From positions 549,501 through 613,500 of the forward strand of contig WPIO01000165.1 of assembly GCA_009760855.2 (NCBI GenBank): a stretch of DNA of 64,000 nt, given 5' to 3'. The stretch is from Cristatella mucedo (taxonomy: Eukaryota; Bryozoa; Phylactolaemata; Cristatellidae). The notes beneath the pieces were generated by a model that searched no databases, was not told where the DNA came from, and saw only the letters and a list, made by a program, of their open reading frames with translations. Below, piece by piece: positions 35,662 through 46,435 of the stretch (positions are counted from its first letter, which is position 1; the number at the start of each line of letters is the position of its first letter). A program made the position numbers and the translations under genes.

Positions 35662-36250
35662 TAGGAATCTTACTCTTTACCGAATTGTACGCACGGCATG
35701 TAATATATTCGATTGATCGATTGACTGATAAACGGGTAGCAATCATAGAAAACTTGCGTCAATATTTACTGAATAAAGAAACTTTAACATTGCAACTGAG
35801 TTGTGCTATTCAAGAACCGATAGTACCTCTTGCTAGAGATATGCAAGCGAGAAGAATGGTTGGAAATCTTATTATATCTTATCACGTGTTAAAGATAGGA
35901 TATTCACTAAAATTATGTTATTCACGTTATATTATCTATCTAACTGGATGATTGTTGACTTTAATTATTATTAGGCTCCAAAATATTTAAAGTGAGCCAT
36001 CCTAATCCTGATCCAAATTATCCAGATGCAACCATACTTGGCAGATCTCAAAATTGGTAGTTCCTTCGTAGTTATGGCGATAATAATTACCTTTCGGATA
36101 GATTCAGCGGACGTTGCATTTCTATAGAGCCGATAGACATTTTAATTTCAGTGATAGGACAAAGCATAGACATGGAATCAATTTCCAAACGCTCGGAAAC
36201 TGGGAAAAAACTGATCGAAAAAGCTGCAAAGCTATCGAGCGTGAACTCTA
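35662..36250 (+). pseudogene. Tail-fibre-like gene 2 (TF2), copy 1, 3' part
   Basis: Resumes after the LINE. Shared with the minus strand of 42,130-41,500: DKRVAIIENLRQYLLNKETL, LQLSCAIQEPIVPLARDMQA, then a frame with NPDPNYPDATILGRSQNW and later NNYLSDRFSGRCISIEPIDI. The PDP..ILGR..N-x-L arrangement resembles the TF1 C-terminus (PDPDGVEREILGRYYLGPNN), suggesting that TF1 and TF2 share a C-terminal domain by gene duplication. Frames are broken. Confidence 0.5.
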
Positions 36251-36284
36251 CAGCCTCCACGTCCGGTCTTCGGCAATCGACTCC

Positions 36285-36476
36285 CTAGGATAGACTAGAA
36301 TTTGTTAAAAAACGCCATCGAGTGTATTGAGAGCCAGCTTCCTCAGCTGTTTTCTCGTTTGTTTTTCGCGCGCTAGCAGGAGCACTTCGAACTTCGTTCC
36401 CTTTTTCAGTCTTAAGAGTGCTAAGGATCTCTGCAAAGATGCTGCCGTCTCTAATCTTTGAGTAAATGTTGGCCAT
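36285..36476 (-). pseudogene. Orphan ORF (orfB), copy 1
   Basis: 63 codons from ATG (MANIYSKIRDGSIFAEILST, then EVRSAPASARKTNEKTAEEA) to TAG. The paralogue at 41,178 on the plus strand keeps the ATG and most residues. It has a lysine codon where this copy stops, and continues with GVDCRRPDVEA, which is also readable after the stop here. The gene was therefore longer and both copies are broken. No family recognised. It converges on TF2. Confidence 0.5.
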
Positions 36477-36684
36477 ATAAGGATTCGATGGAATCTCTCA
36501 GAAAGCGTACTTATCTAACGTGAGTCTTAGAGATTCGAGCAACGGACATCGAAGTTCCTCAATGTTGCCCATTCTGATCTCGAATAAATAACTACGTTAG
36601 ATGGTTGCCATATTATGACGGCCTTCGCGTTAGCATCTACGTGTCTTGTGAAAACTGGAAGAGGAGGCAAGTTACTCATTCTCT

Positions 36685-37339
36685 ATAGTATACCACAAAA
36701 CTGTTAAATCAGGCGGAGTCCTCCAGGCACAGATCTGGAAGCTTGTGTCGTAAGAAGTGACTTTAAATCAACAGGACCAGGTGCTGCTGGAGTCGTGTCT
36801 ACTACAGCAATTGGCACGTGTCCTATCTCGTTGCAAGCTTACACGGTCACCTGACGCCACCTCATGCCCATAAAAATGTTCCACAAGACTGCGTAAACCT
36901 CATCCTTAACGATAGGTTCGATCTATCAGGTTTGATACCGCTAATTCTGCTGATGAGTGGGGACACTGATAAAATCTGATCTGCAAACTAGGCGGTGTAA
37001 CTGCTAATCCCGTTAGGTTCGTCCAACCTGTTATCAATCCGAGTCCTTGCGTTCACCTCCAAATCAGTCGGAACTTGAGAGTTGCCGGCATTGACGAGAT
37101 TCGAAGAGATTTGGCGACATTCTGAGCTTCGGTTTCGCACTGAGCTATGTCACGTACGTATCTGTTAAAACGAAGATGGCTGAAGCAAGCGCTTACGCAT
37201 CGTATGGAGCGAGTGTAGATTTAACTAGGTAATCGATGTTTAGCTTCCGTTTCTGAGATTCGGTAGCATCGTACAAAGTTGTGACTTCGGCTGTGGCGCC
37301 AGCAGTCGTGCTAGTGCCAGTACCAGTCAGCATATGCAT
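36685..37339 (-). pseudogene. Orphan viral-like coding relic (orfA), copy 2
   Basis: Minus strand. A short ORF with ATG at 37,339 (MHMLTGTGTSTTAGATAEVT, ATESQKRKLNIDYLVKST) stops at 37,193. The block shared with 12,856-13,380 follows in changing frames (PTDLEVNARTRIDNRLDE; later NEIGHVPIAVVDTTPAAPGP and SVPGGLRLI stop). Function unknown. It lies upstream of orfB on the same strand. Confidence 0.45.
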
Positions 37340-37724
37340 TTTCCTTTCTTATACTAATTTAAAAGATTTAGGCGCTAAACTTGCTTAATTGACCATACCT
37401 AATTAAGTAAGTTTTGATCGACTGGTGTTACAGTAACAGCAATAGAATCGATAAAAGTTAAACCTTACCTGTCTACACTCGTACGATAGTACTATCGCTA
37501 CTACTGGGAATTACATTCTATTTTTGATCAGGCTTAGCATGATTACTAGTTAGCACAAAAGCAAATCTAACCTCAGTTGCTGCATATAGGCAGTATTCAG
37601 AATTGCCAGAATACATATTATATCTACCAGTCGCAATAGTTTCGATTTTTAAATCTATGTTCACATGAATTTAAGTTTATAGCGGATTGCATAGGTATTA
37701 GCACATACTAATAATAAAAAAAAT
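37340..37724. other. Stretch without recognisable feature
   Basis: AT-rich, no open frame and no repeat match inside the window that I can see. Confidence 0.4.
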
Positions 37725-38330
37725 AATGCTCTTGATAAAGCGCCCTCAGAGAACCTAATGTCTCTCCAGCCGTTTTACATTTGCTGCAAAGGAAAATACA
37801 ATTGAACGGTGAGTAAAATCATGCTTGATAAACAAGAAAAATGAATAACATGGTTCGGGGTGACATGAACATGATCAGCATGCAAATGTGGTTAGTGGCA
37901 GCATGCACAGTGTCAGCATGCATAAGCACGTCAAGGAAAAATCACACGGAACCACTAAGTTCTGTCCTAAATAGGTGTGTTTTTAAGTTCTTTTTAAATG
38001 TGGTCAGGTCAGGCAGTGTTCTGACGCAGGTCGGGAGAGAGTTCCAGGCTTCGGGAGCATACGAACTAAATGCACGGTCTCCAAAGGATTTAAGGTATGT
38101 ATAAGCTATTTCTAGACTTATAGATTCCGAAAAGCGGGTGGTACGATGCTTGGCATGATGGGGTAGTAGATTTGAAAGATAGGCTGGAGCCATAGAACGA
38201 AGGGACCTAAAAGTGAGCGACAAAACCTTGAATTCAATCCGTTGCCTGACTGGTAGCCAGTGCAGTTTGGCGAAAAGTGGAGTATGGAGTACGCAAGCTC
38301 GCTATTGCCAGTGTTGCCCTCAAATTCCTA
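37725..38330 (-). mobile_element. LINE family A, C-terminus and 3' end
   Basis: The minus strand reads MSLTFRSLRSMAPAYLSNLL and GDRAFSSYAPEAWNSLPTCV, ending in the canonical tail (gttctctgagggcgctttatcaagagc). From 38,331 to 38,704 nothing is recognised. Confidence 0.85.
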
Positions 38331-38704
38331 GCATTGCAACCGATCCTATAAGGCAAGGTAGGGTTAATTTGTTAAGTATTTGCTGAGACTGGCGCGATGG
38401 TATAAGCTGCAGCGATTAGGTTTGGCAGTGTAGTTTCAGGGCTACTGTAACTGTATAGGTACGCTTCAAGGGCAATAAATGATTGATATATTTGCGAGGT
38501 AATTTATTTAGTCTACAAATCGTAGGATCTCCATACTCCTAAGTATTCAGAACTGGCGAACCTCAATCTAGTGGCTGAAGCGCGTGTTCTATTGAAGAAC
38601 TCCCTGGTGTTAACGTTTCTCATAATCTTAAAGATAATTATAACACACGTATAATTAATATTAATTAGAGCTCTAATAATCTTATTAATAACCATATTAT
38701 TAAT

Positions 38705-39010
38705 AGTTATAGCTCCCTGTTTGCTGGTCTACAGGCATGTGCGATCAGGCGATTACAGCCGATGCAAAACTCTGCAGCTTGGCTTGTCTGCCGTGAGCTT
38801 CGCAGTTGCCACGTCACACCACTTCTCGCCGCTCTGCAGTGGCTCCCACGATCGACTTCACGTTTTGTCGCTCAATTTTAGGTTACTTCATTCTTTGGCT
38901 CATGCCTACCTATCAGATCTACTGCCCCACCAGGTCAAGCATAGTTTTACCCGCGTTTCGGAATCGTACTAGTTACCTATACCTCGACAAAACCTCAAAT
39001 CCTTTGGGGA
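38705..39010 (+). mobile_element. LINE family A, C-terminal fragment
   Basis: Plus strand, CAIRRLQPMQNSAAWLVCRE through LLAALQWLP to a position equivalent to KSFGD. Ends against an inverted polymerase relic. Confidence 0.75.
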
Positions 39011-39014
39011 TATA

Positions 39015-39480
39015 TTTCTCCTATGGGAGTAAATCTAAAAGTGATTTCTCAACTAGATCATCTTCCTTTTCAAAACTCTTCTGATAATCAGAATGTTCAC
39101 TTGCCTCTACTTGCTATCTTTTATGTAGTTGTGGATCATCAGAGAATAGTTCATGCTTTTGATAGGCCATGTCTTTTAATAGGACATTCGATGTCACCTT
39201 CTAAGGACATGATATTCAAAGAGTTAGGTTTCATTATTTTAATAGTTTCTTTAGTGACCTTCGACACTTCTACATCTTTTATCTACTTAAATGTGTGAAT
39301 TCGAAGATATTCGGTCATTGTTTGACTATAAAGAGCGATGACATCAAAATATCAATAGCCATGAATTTTGATTATTAGGATAATAATAATAAGGCAAAAG
39401 TCATTATTAAATTTAACATGTCTTTTCTAAACTTGGGTCATTCCTCCTCTAGTACCCATTTCTAAAAACTTATAGGCTTT
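39015..39480 (-). pseudogene. Protein-primed family B DNA polymerase, fragment around motif A
   Basis: The minus strand matches 11,450-11,880 base for base over long stretches (attcatggctattg, gtcaaacaatgaccgaatatcttcg, aggacatgccattcaa-like). It covers the motif A region, where the D-x-x-x-L-Y block is changed, and the following spacer. Multiple stops. Confidence 0.75.
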
Positions 39481-39484
39481 ATTC

Positions 39485-41043
39485 GGGTCGTGGCAGACCA
39501 GCTGAACTCATATATCGAAACCTCACACTTCGCTAGTAAGTTCCAGTCTGGCTTTAGGGCTAATCACTCCACAGAGTCAGCATCGCTTAGGGTATACAAC
39601 GACCTACTTGGGAATGCAGACACGGGTAGAGTGTCTCTGCTTGTTTTGCTTTATCTTTCAGCACCTTTTGATACCATCGATCACAAAGTTCTTCTAGAGC
39701 GCCTCTCATCTCGCCTGAGCATCACTTGCACTGCTCTGCAGTGATTCAAGTCCCATCTCAGTAGGAGAATCCCGAGTATTGACGTGAATGGACCAAGATC
39801 ATCTGAAGTACCTCTGAAATATGGAGTACCTCAGGGCTCCGTGCTAGGTCCGGTTCTTTTCACGGTTTATACTCTGCCTCTTGCTGATGTGATTGCCAAG
39901 CACAATCTAGGCTTTCACTTCTATGCGGATGACACTCAGTTGTATTTTTGTTTTGATCCCTCCCAGCCTTCGAGCACCTCAAATTCTCTCAACTCACTTG
40001 CCGCATGCATAGATGACGTCTGCACTTGAATGGCAGCAAATTTTTTTCTAAAACTAAACGATGATAAAACTAACTTACTAGTTATGGGCAAACCCAGTGT
40101 GATTCAGAGATTGGAAAGGCTGACTCTCAAAATTGGCTCTGCCAGCATATCTCCGGTGGACTCAGCTCGAAATCTAGGTGTCATATTCCAAAGCGACCTC
40201 TCCTCAGACGACCATATCAGCTCCACAGTCAAATCCACCTATTTTCAGCTTCATAACATAGCTGAAAATCGGGCTTGTTTATATAAGGATACCACGTCCA
40301 AGTTGGTCCATGCATTCGTGACATCCCGTCTCGACTTCTGCAACTCACTGCTTACTGGCCTACCTGCATGTGCGATCAGGCGATTGCAGCTGGTGCAAAA
40401 CTCTGCAGCTAGGCTTGTCTGTCGTGAGCGTCGCAGTTGCCACATTACTCCACTTCTCGCCGACCTGCACTGGCTACCAGTCAGGCAACGGATTGACTTT
40501 AAGGTTTTGTCGCTCACTTTTAGGTCCCTTCATTCTATGGCTCCAGCCTATCTTTCACATCTACTCCCCATCATGCCAAGCATCGTACCACCCGCTTTTC
40601 GGAATCTAACAGTCTAGAAATACCTTATACATACCTTAAGTCCTTTGGAAACCGTGCATTTAGTTCGCATGCTCCCAAAGCCTGGAACTCTATCCCGACC
40701 TGCGTCAGAACTAAACTCGTCAACCTCCGTCCCTGACCTGACCATATTTAAAAGGAACTTAAAAACACACCTATTTAGGACAGCATTTAGTGGGTCCCTG
40801 TGATTCGTCCTTCACGTGCTTATGCGTGCTGACACTGTGCATGCTGCCACTAACCACATTTCCATGCTGACCCTGTGCATGTCACCCCTAAAAATATTAT
40901 TCATTTCGTTTGTTTTTCAAGCATGATTTTACCTACCAATCAATTGCATTTCACTTTGCAGCAAATATAAAGCGCCTAGAAAGAGATTAAGTTCTCTGAG
41001 GGCGCTTTATCAAGTGAATTAATATTATTATTATTATTATTAT
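39485..41043 (+). mobile_element. LINE family A, RT to 3' end
   Basis: Plus strand: SLRVYNDLLGNADTGRVSLL, a damaged motif A (APFDTIDHKVLLERL), a stop, GVPQGSVLGPVLFTVYTLPL, FYADDTQLYFCFDPSQPSST, another stop, then LNDDKTNLLVMGKPSVIQRL through LPVRQRIDFKVLSLTFRSLH, and the canonical tail with (ATT)n to 41,043. Only a few stops, so among the younger family-A copies. No endonuclease. Confidence 0.9.
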
Positions 41044-41177
41044 GCTGCAGCCATCTAACGTAGTTGTTTATTCGAGATAGGAACGGGCAACACTGAGGAG
41101 CTTCGATGTACGTTGCTGGAATCACTAAGACTCACGTTAGAGTATTACGCTTTGTGAGAGGCTCCATCGGATCCTTA

Positions 41178-41430
41178 CATGGCCAAAATTTACTCAAAGA
41201 TTAGACACGCAGCATGTTTGCAGAGATCCTTAGCAATCTTAAGACTGAAAAAGTGAACGAAATACGAAGTGCTCCAGCTAACGCATGAAACACGGACGAG
41301 GAAACAGCTGAGGAAGCTGGCCACCGAGACACGTGGTGGCGTTTCTTCACTTGTTCTAGTCAATCCAAGGGAGTCGATTGCCGAAGACCGGACGTTGAGG
41401 CTGCATAGTTAACACTCGATAGCTTTACAG
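41178..41430 (+). pseudogene. Orphan ORF (orfB), copy 2
   Basis: ATG (MAKIYSKIRH), a one-base deletion, then FAEILSNLKTEKVNEIRSAP, ETAEEAGHRDTWWRF and SKGVDCRRPDVEAA before a stop. It is inverted relative to 36,285-36,476 together with its TF2 neighbour, so the orfB/TF2 convergent pair was duplicated as a unit. Confidence 0.5.
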
Positions 41431-41499
41431 CTTCTTAGATCAGTTCTTTTTCCCAGTTTCACAGCGTCCGGAAATTACTTCTTTGTCTACGTGTTGTCT

Positions 41500-42445
41500 T
41501 GTCACTGAAATTAAAAGTACCAATTTACAGATCTGCCAAGTATGGCTGCGTTTGGATAATTTGGATCAGGATTAGGATAGCTATTTTTAAATATGGTTAG
41601 TGCCTATAAATAATTAAAGTCTACAGTCATCCAATCAGATAGATAAAATAACGTGAATAACATAATTTCAGTGAATATCCTGTATTTAATACGTGTACTT
41701 GAAGTACCTGAAACATATCCATCATAGTTATCATCCGAAGTGCGAACTCCTTGATTTACTCATATGAAAAGACTTCTGTTCGTTGAAAATTCAAAATGTG
41801 TAATTTGAAGCACTCTTACATCGCTAATAATAATTTTAATGATTTCAAAGCTTAACAACAGAAGTTTTACAATCTCGATAAGTTAGTCTTAAGTTTCGAT
41901 AGAGTATTCGCATCTTCAATGCAAACATTTTTACATCTGGAACTGTAAGGTCTCAAACCATTCTTCTCACTTGCATATCTCTAGCAAGAGGTGCTGTCGG
42001 TTCTAAAATAGCACAACTCGGTTGCAATGTTAAAGTTCCTTTATTCAGTAAATAATACACAAGTATGCTATGTTTGCTATCCGTTTATCAATATCGTATA
42101 CATTACATCCTGTGCGTACAATTCGGGAAAGAGTAAGATTCCTACTCATAATAAGATTAGGTTTCGTAGCTACATGTTTCCCTATAATTGCCAATTTTTT
42201 ATTTGTAGACGATCTAGTAGCTGCATAATTTACATTTACTGGTTCGGATACTTTTTAATGTGTTTTGCGTAAATTCGATACATCACTTTATATTTTATAG
42301 TCTATATTTTTCCGGTGAAATTGGACTCCATAGTACCTTTATTCATTACATCATCGGAATCTATAACCCTACCAACATCGATTATCCTGTTGTAGCTCAC
42401 AAATAACGTGCCAAACATTACTGGGTAGGATCTTTGTAGTGCCAT
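41500..42445 (-). pseudogene. Tail-fibre-like gene 2 (TF2), copy 2
   Basis: Minus strand from ATG 42,443-42,445 (MALQRSYPVMFGTLFVSYNR, VIDSDDVMNKGTMESNF) through DIDKRIANIAYL and LQPSCAILEPTAPLARDMQV to NPDPNYPNAAILGRSVNWYF near 41,510. Stops and frame changes throughout. It is the only copy of this gene not interrupted by a LINE, so it best shows the original gene order. Confidence 0.55.
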
Positions 42446-42448
42446 TTT

Positions 42449-42847
42449 TTATTTTAGACCGATAAAGACAGTTATAGATATAAGAGCGTTAGAATCAGCT
42501 ATTCCTCTTATACCCTAGTATGTATTCTCAACCAATCTGTTATTAGAACCTATATAATATCTTCCAAGTATTTCTCGCTCTACTCCATCTGGATCAGGTT
42601 TATAATATGGATATGAAGTCATTAATCTAGTATATTTTTGATCTTGTAATGTATAATATGCATATATAACAAATTCCGCATTAGTAATTGCATCATTAGG
42701 CATTTGACTCCCCCAATCGGAAGATCCCGTACGAGGATTGGCTAGGCTACTATCGTAAGATCCTCTAAAAGCTAGTTGTACGCTATTTACATTGAAGAAT
42801 TTCTGTAGATATCCCAATGAACACCATTGTTTGGTTTGACTGGGTAC
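42449..42847 (-). pseudogene. Tail-fibre-like gene 1 (TF1), copy 2, C-terminal part
   Basis: An open frame of about 110 codons reads LGYLQKFFNVNSVQLAFRGS, DAITNAEFVIYAYYTLQDQ, PDPDGVEREILGRYYIGSNN and LISITVFIGLK to TAA 42,449-42,451. The N-terminal side is cut off at 42,848 by a family-B LINE. This C-terminal domain is conserved in all three TF1 copies. Confidence 0.6.
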
Positions 42848-44850
42848 TTCTTTTTTCATTAGAAAACTGAATTCCTGCCAGTCGGACACTAAACAGATTT
42901 ATAAGACAGTAAACCATTTACTGGCCAATGCTGCCAGGTCTGACTCCCCAGATATTAAGGGCTCAGCCGAAAAGTGTTCAGCCTTCTTTACTGAAAATAT
43001 TGTACACATTCGTGAGTCCTTTAAGCCTCCTCCGACCAAAGCAATCGCCGTTCCTCAACCTGTGACCTTTCTTAAAAGGTTCTCCGATGTTTCTGCCTGT
43101 AATGTGGCTGCCTTAATAAGGTCTAGCAAAAAGAGCTCGTCTCCTGAAGACCCTATACCTTCATCTCTGTGGTCTTCACTTGCAGACCAACTTAGCCCTG
43201 CCATAACCAAGATTTTTAATGCTTCTTTGGGAAAAGAGGTCGTCCCCAAGTCCTTCAAATCGGTAATCGTTAGACCTATTCTTAAAAAGCCTGGATTAGA
43301 CACAGAGGTCCTAGCAAACTATCGTCCAGTTTTCCTTCTTCCGTTCTTATCAAAGATTCTTGAAAAAATTGTTGCTAAGCAGCTAGTTGAACCTGTCAAA
43401 AATGATGGAATGTCAGAAACATTTCAATCAGGTTTCAAGAGGCAGCACTCTACTGAAACTGCTGTCCTCCGTGTTAACAATGACATTCTACGTGGCAACG
43501 ACGACGGGAATGTCACTGCCTTAGCTCTACTAGATCTGTCTGCTGCCTTCGACACCATTGATCACGAAGTTCTGCTTGAACGATTGAGAACAACGATCGG
43601 TCTGGCAGACGAAGCACTGGCGTGGTTTAAATCATACTTGTCTGATCGTATTCAATCCGTGTCGTGTGGGGGTCAGGTCTCAGACATGAGAAGGGTCACC
43701 TGTGGAGTCCCTCAAGAGTCTGTACTTGGTCCCTTGCTGTTCTCCATTTATACGCAACCTCTGGGAAAAGTGATTAAGGCCCATGGAATAGGATATCACT
43801 TCTATGCTGACGATACTCAGTTGTATTTGTCATTTAAACCGTCGGAATCTGCTGCAGCAACTGAGAAACTGAATGCTTGCCTTGCCGATATTCGATCCTG
43901 GATGTCGGAAAACTTCCTGAAATTAAATGACGATAAAACCGAACTGCTTCTCATAGGACACCCTAAGCGTGTGGCTGGATTAAAAGGCTTTGCTCATCTA
44001 ATAGGTGATGCTATTGTGCGACCTTCACCACGTGCTCGTAATCTAGGTGTCGTGTTCGACAGCTGCCTCGATTTCAAAAGCTTCATTCAGAAGACTGCCT
44101 CTACAGCTAGCCATCACATCCGATCTCTATCCAAGATTACAAGCTGTCTCCCACAGTGGCTTGTAGAAAATTTAACTAGCTCTTTAGTTCTGTCTCGGCT
44201 TGATTATTGTAATTCCCTTTTGGCTGGGCTACCAAAGAAAGCTGTTATGCCACTACAGCTTACTATAAATATGGCTGCAAGGCTGGTCTTCAAGTCCCAG
44301 TGGTTTGAGCACGTGTCATCTTTGCTGGAAGAGCTAGGATGGTTGCCGGCTCAGCAAAGGATACAGAGCAAAGTTCTTACGCTGACCCACAAGGCCCGCC
44401 ACGGCTTGGCTCCTTCGTACCTAGCTGAACTGCTGCATCAGTTTCAGCCCGTTCGCGCCCTCAGGTCCTGTGTGGACAATAAATTAGCTGTCCCATTCGT
44501 CCGCTTAAAGACAGTTGGCGACAGAAGCTTTAGCTCTGCAGGTCGTAGACTGTGGAACTCGCTTCCACAATTCTTGCGCAACGACATCTACTCTCCAACT
44601 GCCGACTATGGCACATCTTTCTCAGCGGTTCTGAACTGCTACTTCCATGCTACTCACTACCTCAACTGCTCTCCTGACTCTGCTATGCTTCCCACTTTCT
44701 CTTTGTTGCGTGAGACGAAGTCTGTTGGCTACCGAATGCGTACCGAAAGCCGCTTAGGCTGTGAGTGAGCTATAGAAAACTCTCCTGCGTAACACCCACA
44801 TGGTCTTTATGACTTTGTGGAGTTACTGACGGAGATACATCACATCATCA
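42848..44850 (+). mobile_element. LINE family B, 5'-truncated, inserted in TF1
   Basis: Begins inside the linker (ENWIPASRTLNRF-type region in a broken frame) and runs to the family-B 3' tail at about 44,850. It contains the longest clean LINE frame of the window. The left boundary is set by loss of TF1 homology at 42,848; on the right a family-A 3' end follows at 44,855, so no target duplication can be seen. Confidence 0.9.
43062..44768 (+). CDS. LINE family B reverse transcriptase, open 568-codon frame
   Basis: Non-LTR reverse transcriptase for target-primed reverse transcription of its own RNA. In order: fingers (PIPSSLWSSLADQLSPAITK, SVIVRPILKKPGLDTEVLAN), motif A (LLDLSAAFDTIDHEVLLERL, near residue 160), motif B (GVPQESVLGPLLFSIY, where the family-typical glycine of PQG is E), motif C (FYADDTQLYLSF, near residue 247), thumb (NFLKLNDDKTELLLIGHPKR) and a C-terminal region ending SRLGCE with TGA. 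The first methionine is internal to the element, not a true start. With no endonuclease and a changed PQG motif it is unlikely to be active. Confidence 0.85.
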   Translation: MTFLKRFSDVSACNVAALIRSSKKSSSPEDPIPSSLWSSLADQLSPAITKIFNASLGKEVVPKSFKSVIVRPILKKPGLDTEVLANYRPVFLLPFLSKILEKIVAKQLVEPVKNDGMSETFQSGFKRQHSTETAVLRVNNDILRGNDDGNVTALALLDLSAAFDTIDHEVLLERLRTTIGLADEALAWFKSYLSDRIQSVSCGGQVSDMRRVTCGVPQESVLGPLLFSIYTQPLGKVIKAHGIGYHFYADDTQLYLSFKPSESAAATEKLNACLADIRSWMSENFLKLNDDKTELLLIGHPKRVAGLKGFAHLIGDAIVRPSPRARNLGVVFDSCLDFKSFIQKTASTASHHIRSLSKITSCLPQWLVENLTSSLVLSRLDYCNSLLAGLPKKAVMPLQLTINMAARLVFKSQWFEHVSSLLEELGWLPAQQRIQSKVLTLTHKARHGLAPSYLAELLHQFQPVRALRSCVDNKLAVPFVRLKTVGDRSFSSAGRRLWNSLPQFLRNDIYSPTADYGTSFSAVLNCYFHATHYLNCSPDSAMLPTFSLLRETKSVGYRMRTESRLGCE

Positions 44851-44854
44851 ACTT

Positions 44855-45150
44855 CCACTGACTTGACTACATTTATATAGAACTTAAAACACACCTATTT
44901 AGGACAGCATTTAGTGGGTCCCTTTATTCGTCCTTCATGTGCTTATGCGTGCTGACACTGCATGCTGCCACTAACAACATTTGCATGCTGACCCTTTGCA
45001 TGTCACGCCTAACCATGTTATTCATGTTGTTTTTAAAGCATGAAATTACTCTCGATTCAATCGCGTTTATCTTTGCAGCAAATGCAAAGCTCCTAGAAAG
45101 AGATCGAGTTCTCTGAGGGTGCTTTATCAGGTGCATTGTTATTACTAATA
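44855..45150 (+). mobile_element. LINE family A, 3' end
   Basis: Plus strand 3' UTR and tail (gagttctctgagggtgctttatcaggtgcattgtt). It abuts the polymerase relic at 45,160 exactly as the LINE end at 10,755 abuts the relic at 10,765, which marks a shared ancestral insertion. Confidence 0.85.
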
Positions 45151-45159
45151 TTAAAAGAA

Positions 45160-46150
45160 AGAATATGATGCTCATATACTAACTCAAGAGTTGGGTTTTG
45201 ATACTTAGAAAAAGGAGGTAATCGCCAACAACTTGGAGAAATATCTAACAATAGATTTCGGTAGTTTACTTTTGAAGGATTCTGTGCAGATGATGAACGA
45301 TTCTCTAGAAAAACTCATTGAAATTTCGATAAGGAAAGAGATGAGCTTAATGTAAGTAGAAGCCATCCCAAAGATCTTAGTGATTCTGACTTTGCTTAGC
45401 TAAAGAAATTGCATCCGTCCGAATGAGAATATTACTTAATTCTTGAAGTTTAAAGAGACAACATCGCTCGACTCTAAAGAATTTGATTTCACGCTAAGTT
45501 GTGATAACCTTATAGAAATTACTTCTACGAAAAAAAGAGAAGTAGTTCAAGGAGGAAGATTATGAGCATGCACAGACTGTTTTGAATACTCTTAAGTTAA
45601 AGAATCTCGGTGAGTATCGTGATATATTTAAAGTTAAATTTTGTTCCACTAGTTGATGTATTTGAAAGGTTAATAAACTTAATCCATTCTAAATATACTC
45701 TCGATCCAGCTCATGTTACAACGACACCAACTACACCATAAATGTCTTGAGTTGCAGGTCTAAAGTGTAGCCATAAAACACGTGATTTACTGACTGATGT
45801 TGAAGCGTATCAGTATTTAGAAATGGGTAGTAGAGGAGGAATGACTCAAGTTTAGGAAAGATGTGTTAAAGCTAATAATGAATTTTGCTCTGATTATTAT
45901 CCAAATAATCACAATTCATGGCTATTGTATTCCGATGTCATCGCTCTTTTTAGTCAAACAATGACTGAATATCTTCGAATTTACAATTTTAAGTTGATAA
46001 AACATGTGGAAGTATCAAAGACAACTAAAGAAACTATTAAGAAAATGAAACCTAACTCTTTGAATGGCATGTCCTTAGATGGAGACATCGAATGCCCTAT
46101 TATATAATTCATTTTAAAAGCATGAACGATTCTCTGATGATCCACTAGTA
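45160..46150 (+). pseudogene. Protein-primed family B DNA polymerase, polymerase-domain relic, copy 2
   Basis: Duplicate of 10,765-11,760. Readable: EYDAHILTQELGF, VIANNLEKYLTIDFGSLLL, VQMMNDSLEKLIEIS, and further on the LLTDVEAYQYLEMGSRGG and SWLLYSDVIALFSQTM blocks (the motif A tyrosine is changed to F). Broken by many stops. It converges directly on the TF2/TF1 relic that starts at 46,155. Confidence 0.75.
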
Positions 46151-46154
46151 CCCA

Positions 46155-46432
46155 AACGACATGTTTCCCTATAAGTGCCGAGGTTGTATTTGCAAACGAT
46201 TTAGTAGCTCCATAATTTACATTTACTGGTTCGGATACTTTTACATATATTTTGTTGAAAATCGATAGCTCACTTCTTATTATATCGTCTAAATTTTCCT
46301 GGTGAAATTGGATTCCATAGTACCTTTATTCAATACATCATCGGAATCGATAGCCCTACCAGCATCGATTATCCTGTTGTAGCTTACATATAACGTGCTA
46401 AACAATACTGGATATGATCTTTGTAGTGCCAT
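46155..46432 (-). pseudogene. Tail-fibre-like gene 2 (TF2), copy 3, 5' part only
   Basis: Minus strand from ATG 46,430-46,432 (MALQRSYPVLFSTLYVSYNR, AIDSDDVLNKGTMESNFTR), then stops. It ends where the polymerase relic of the opposite strand begins. Confidence 0.55.
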
Positions 46433-46435
46433 TTT

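Noticed and set aside
44924-45175. Minus-strand frame with MNNMVRRDMQRVSMQMLLV and relatives at 37,841 and 47,209
   Set aside because: Antisense of the family-A LINE 3' UTR; recurring only because the LINE is repeated.
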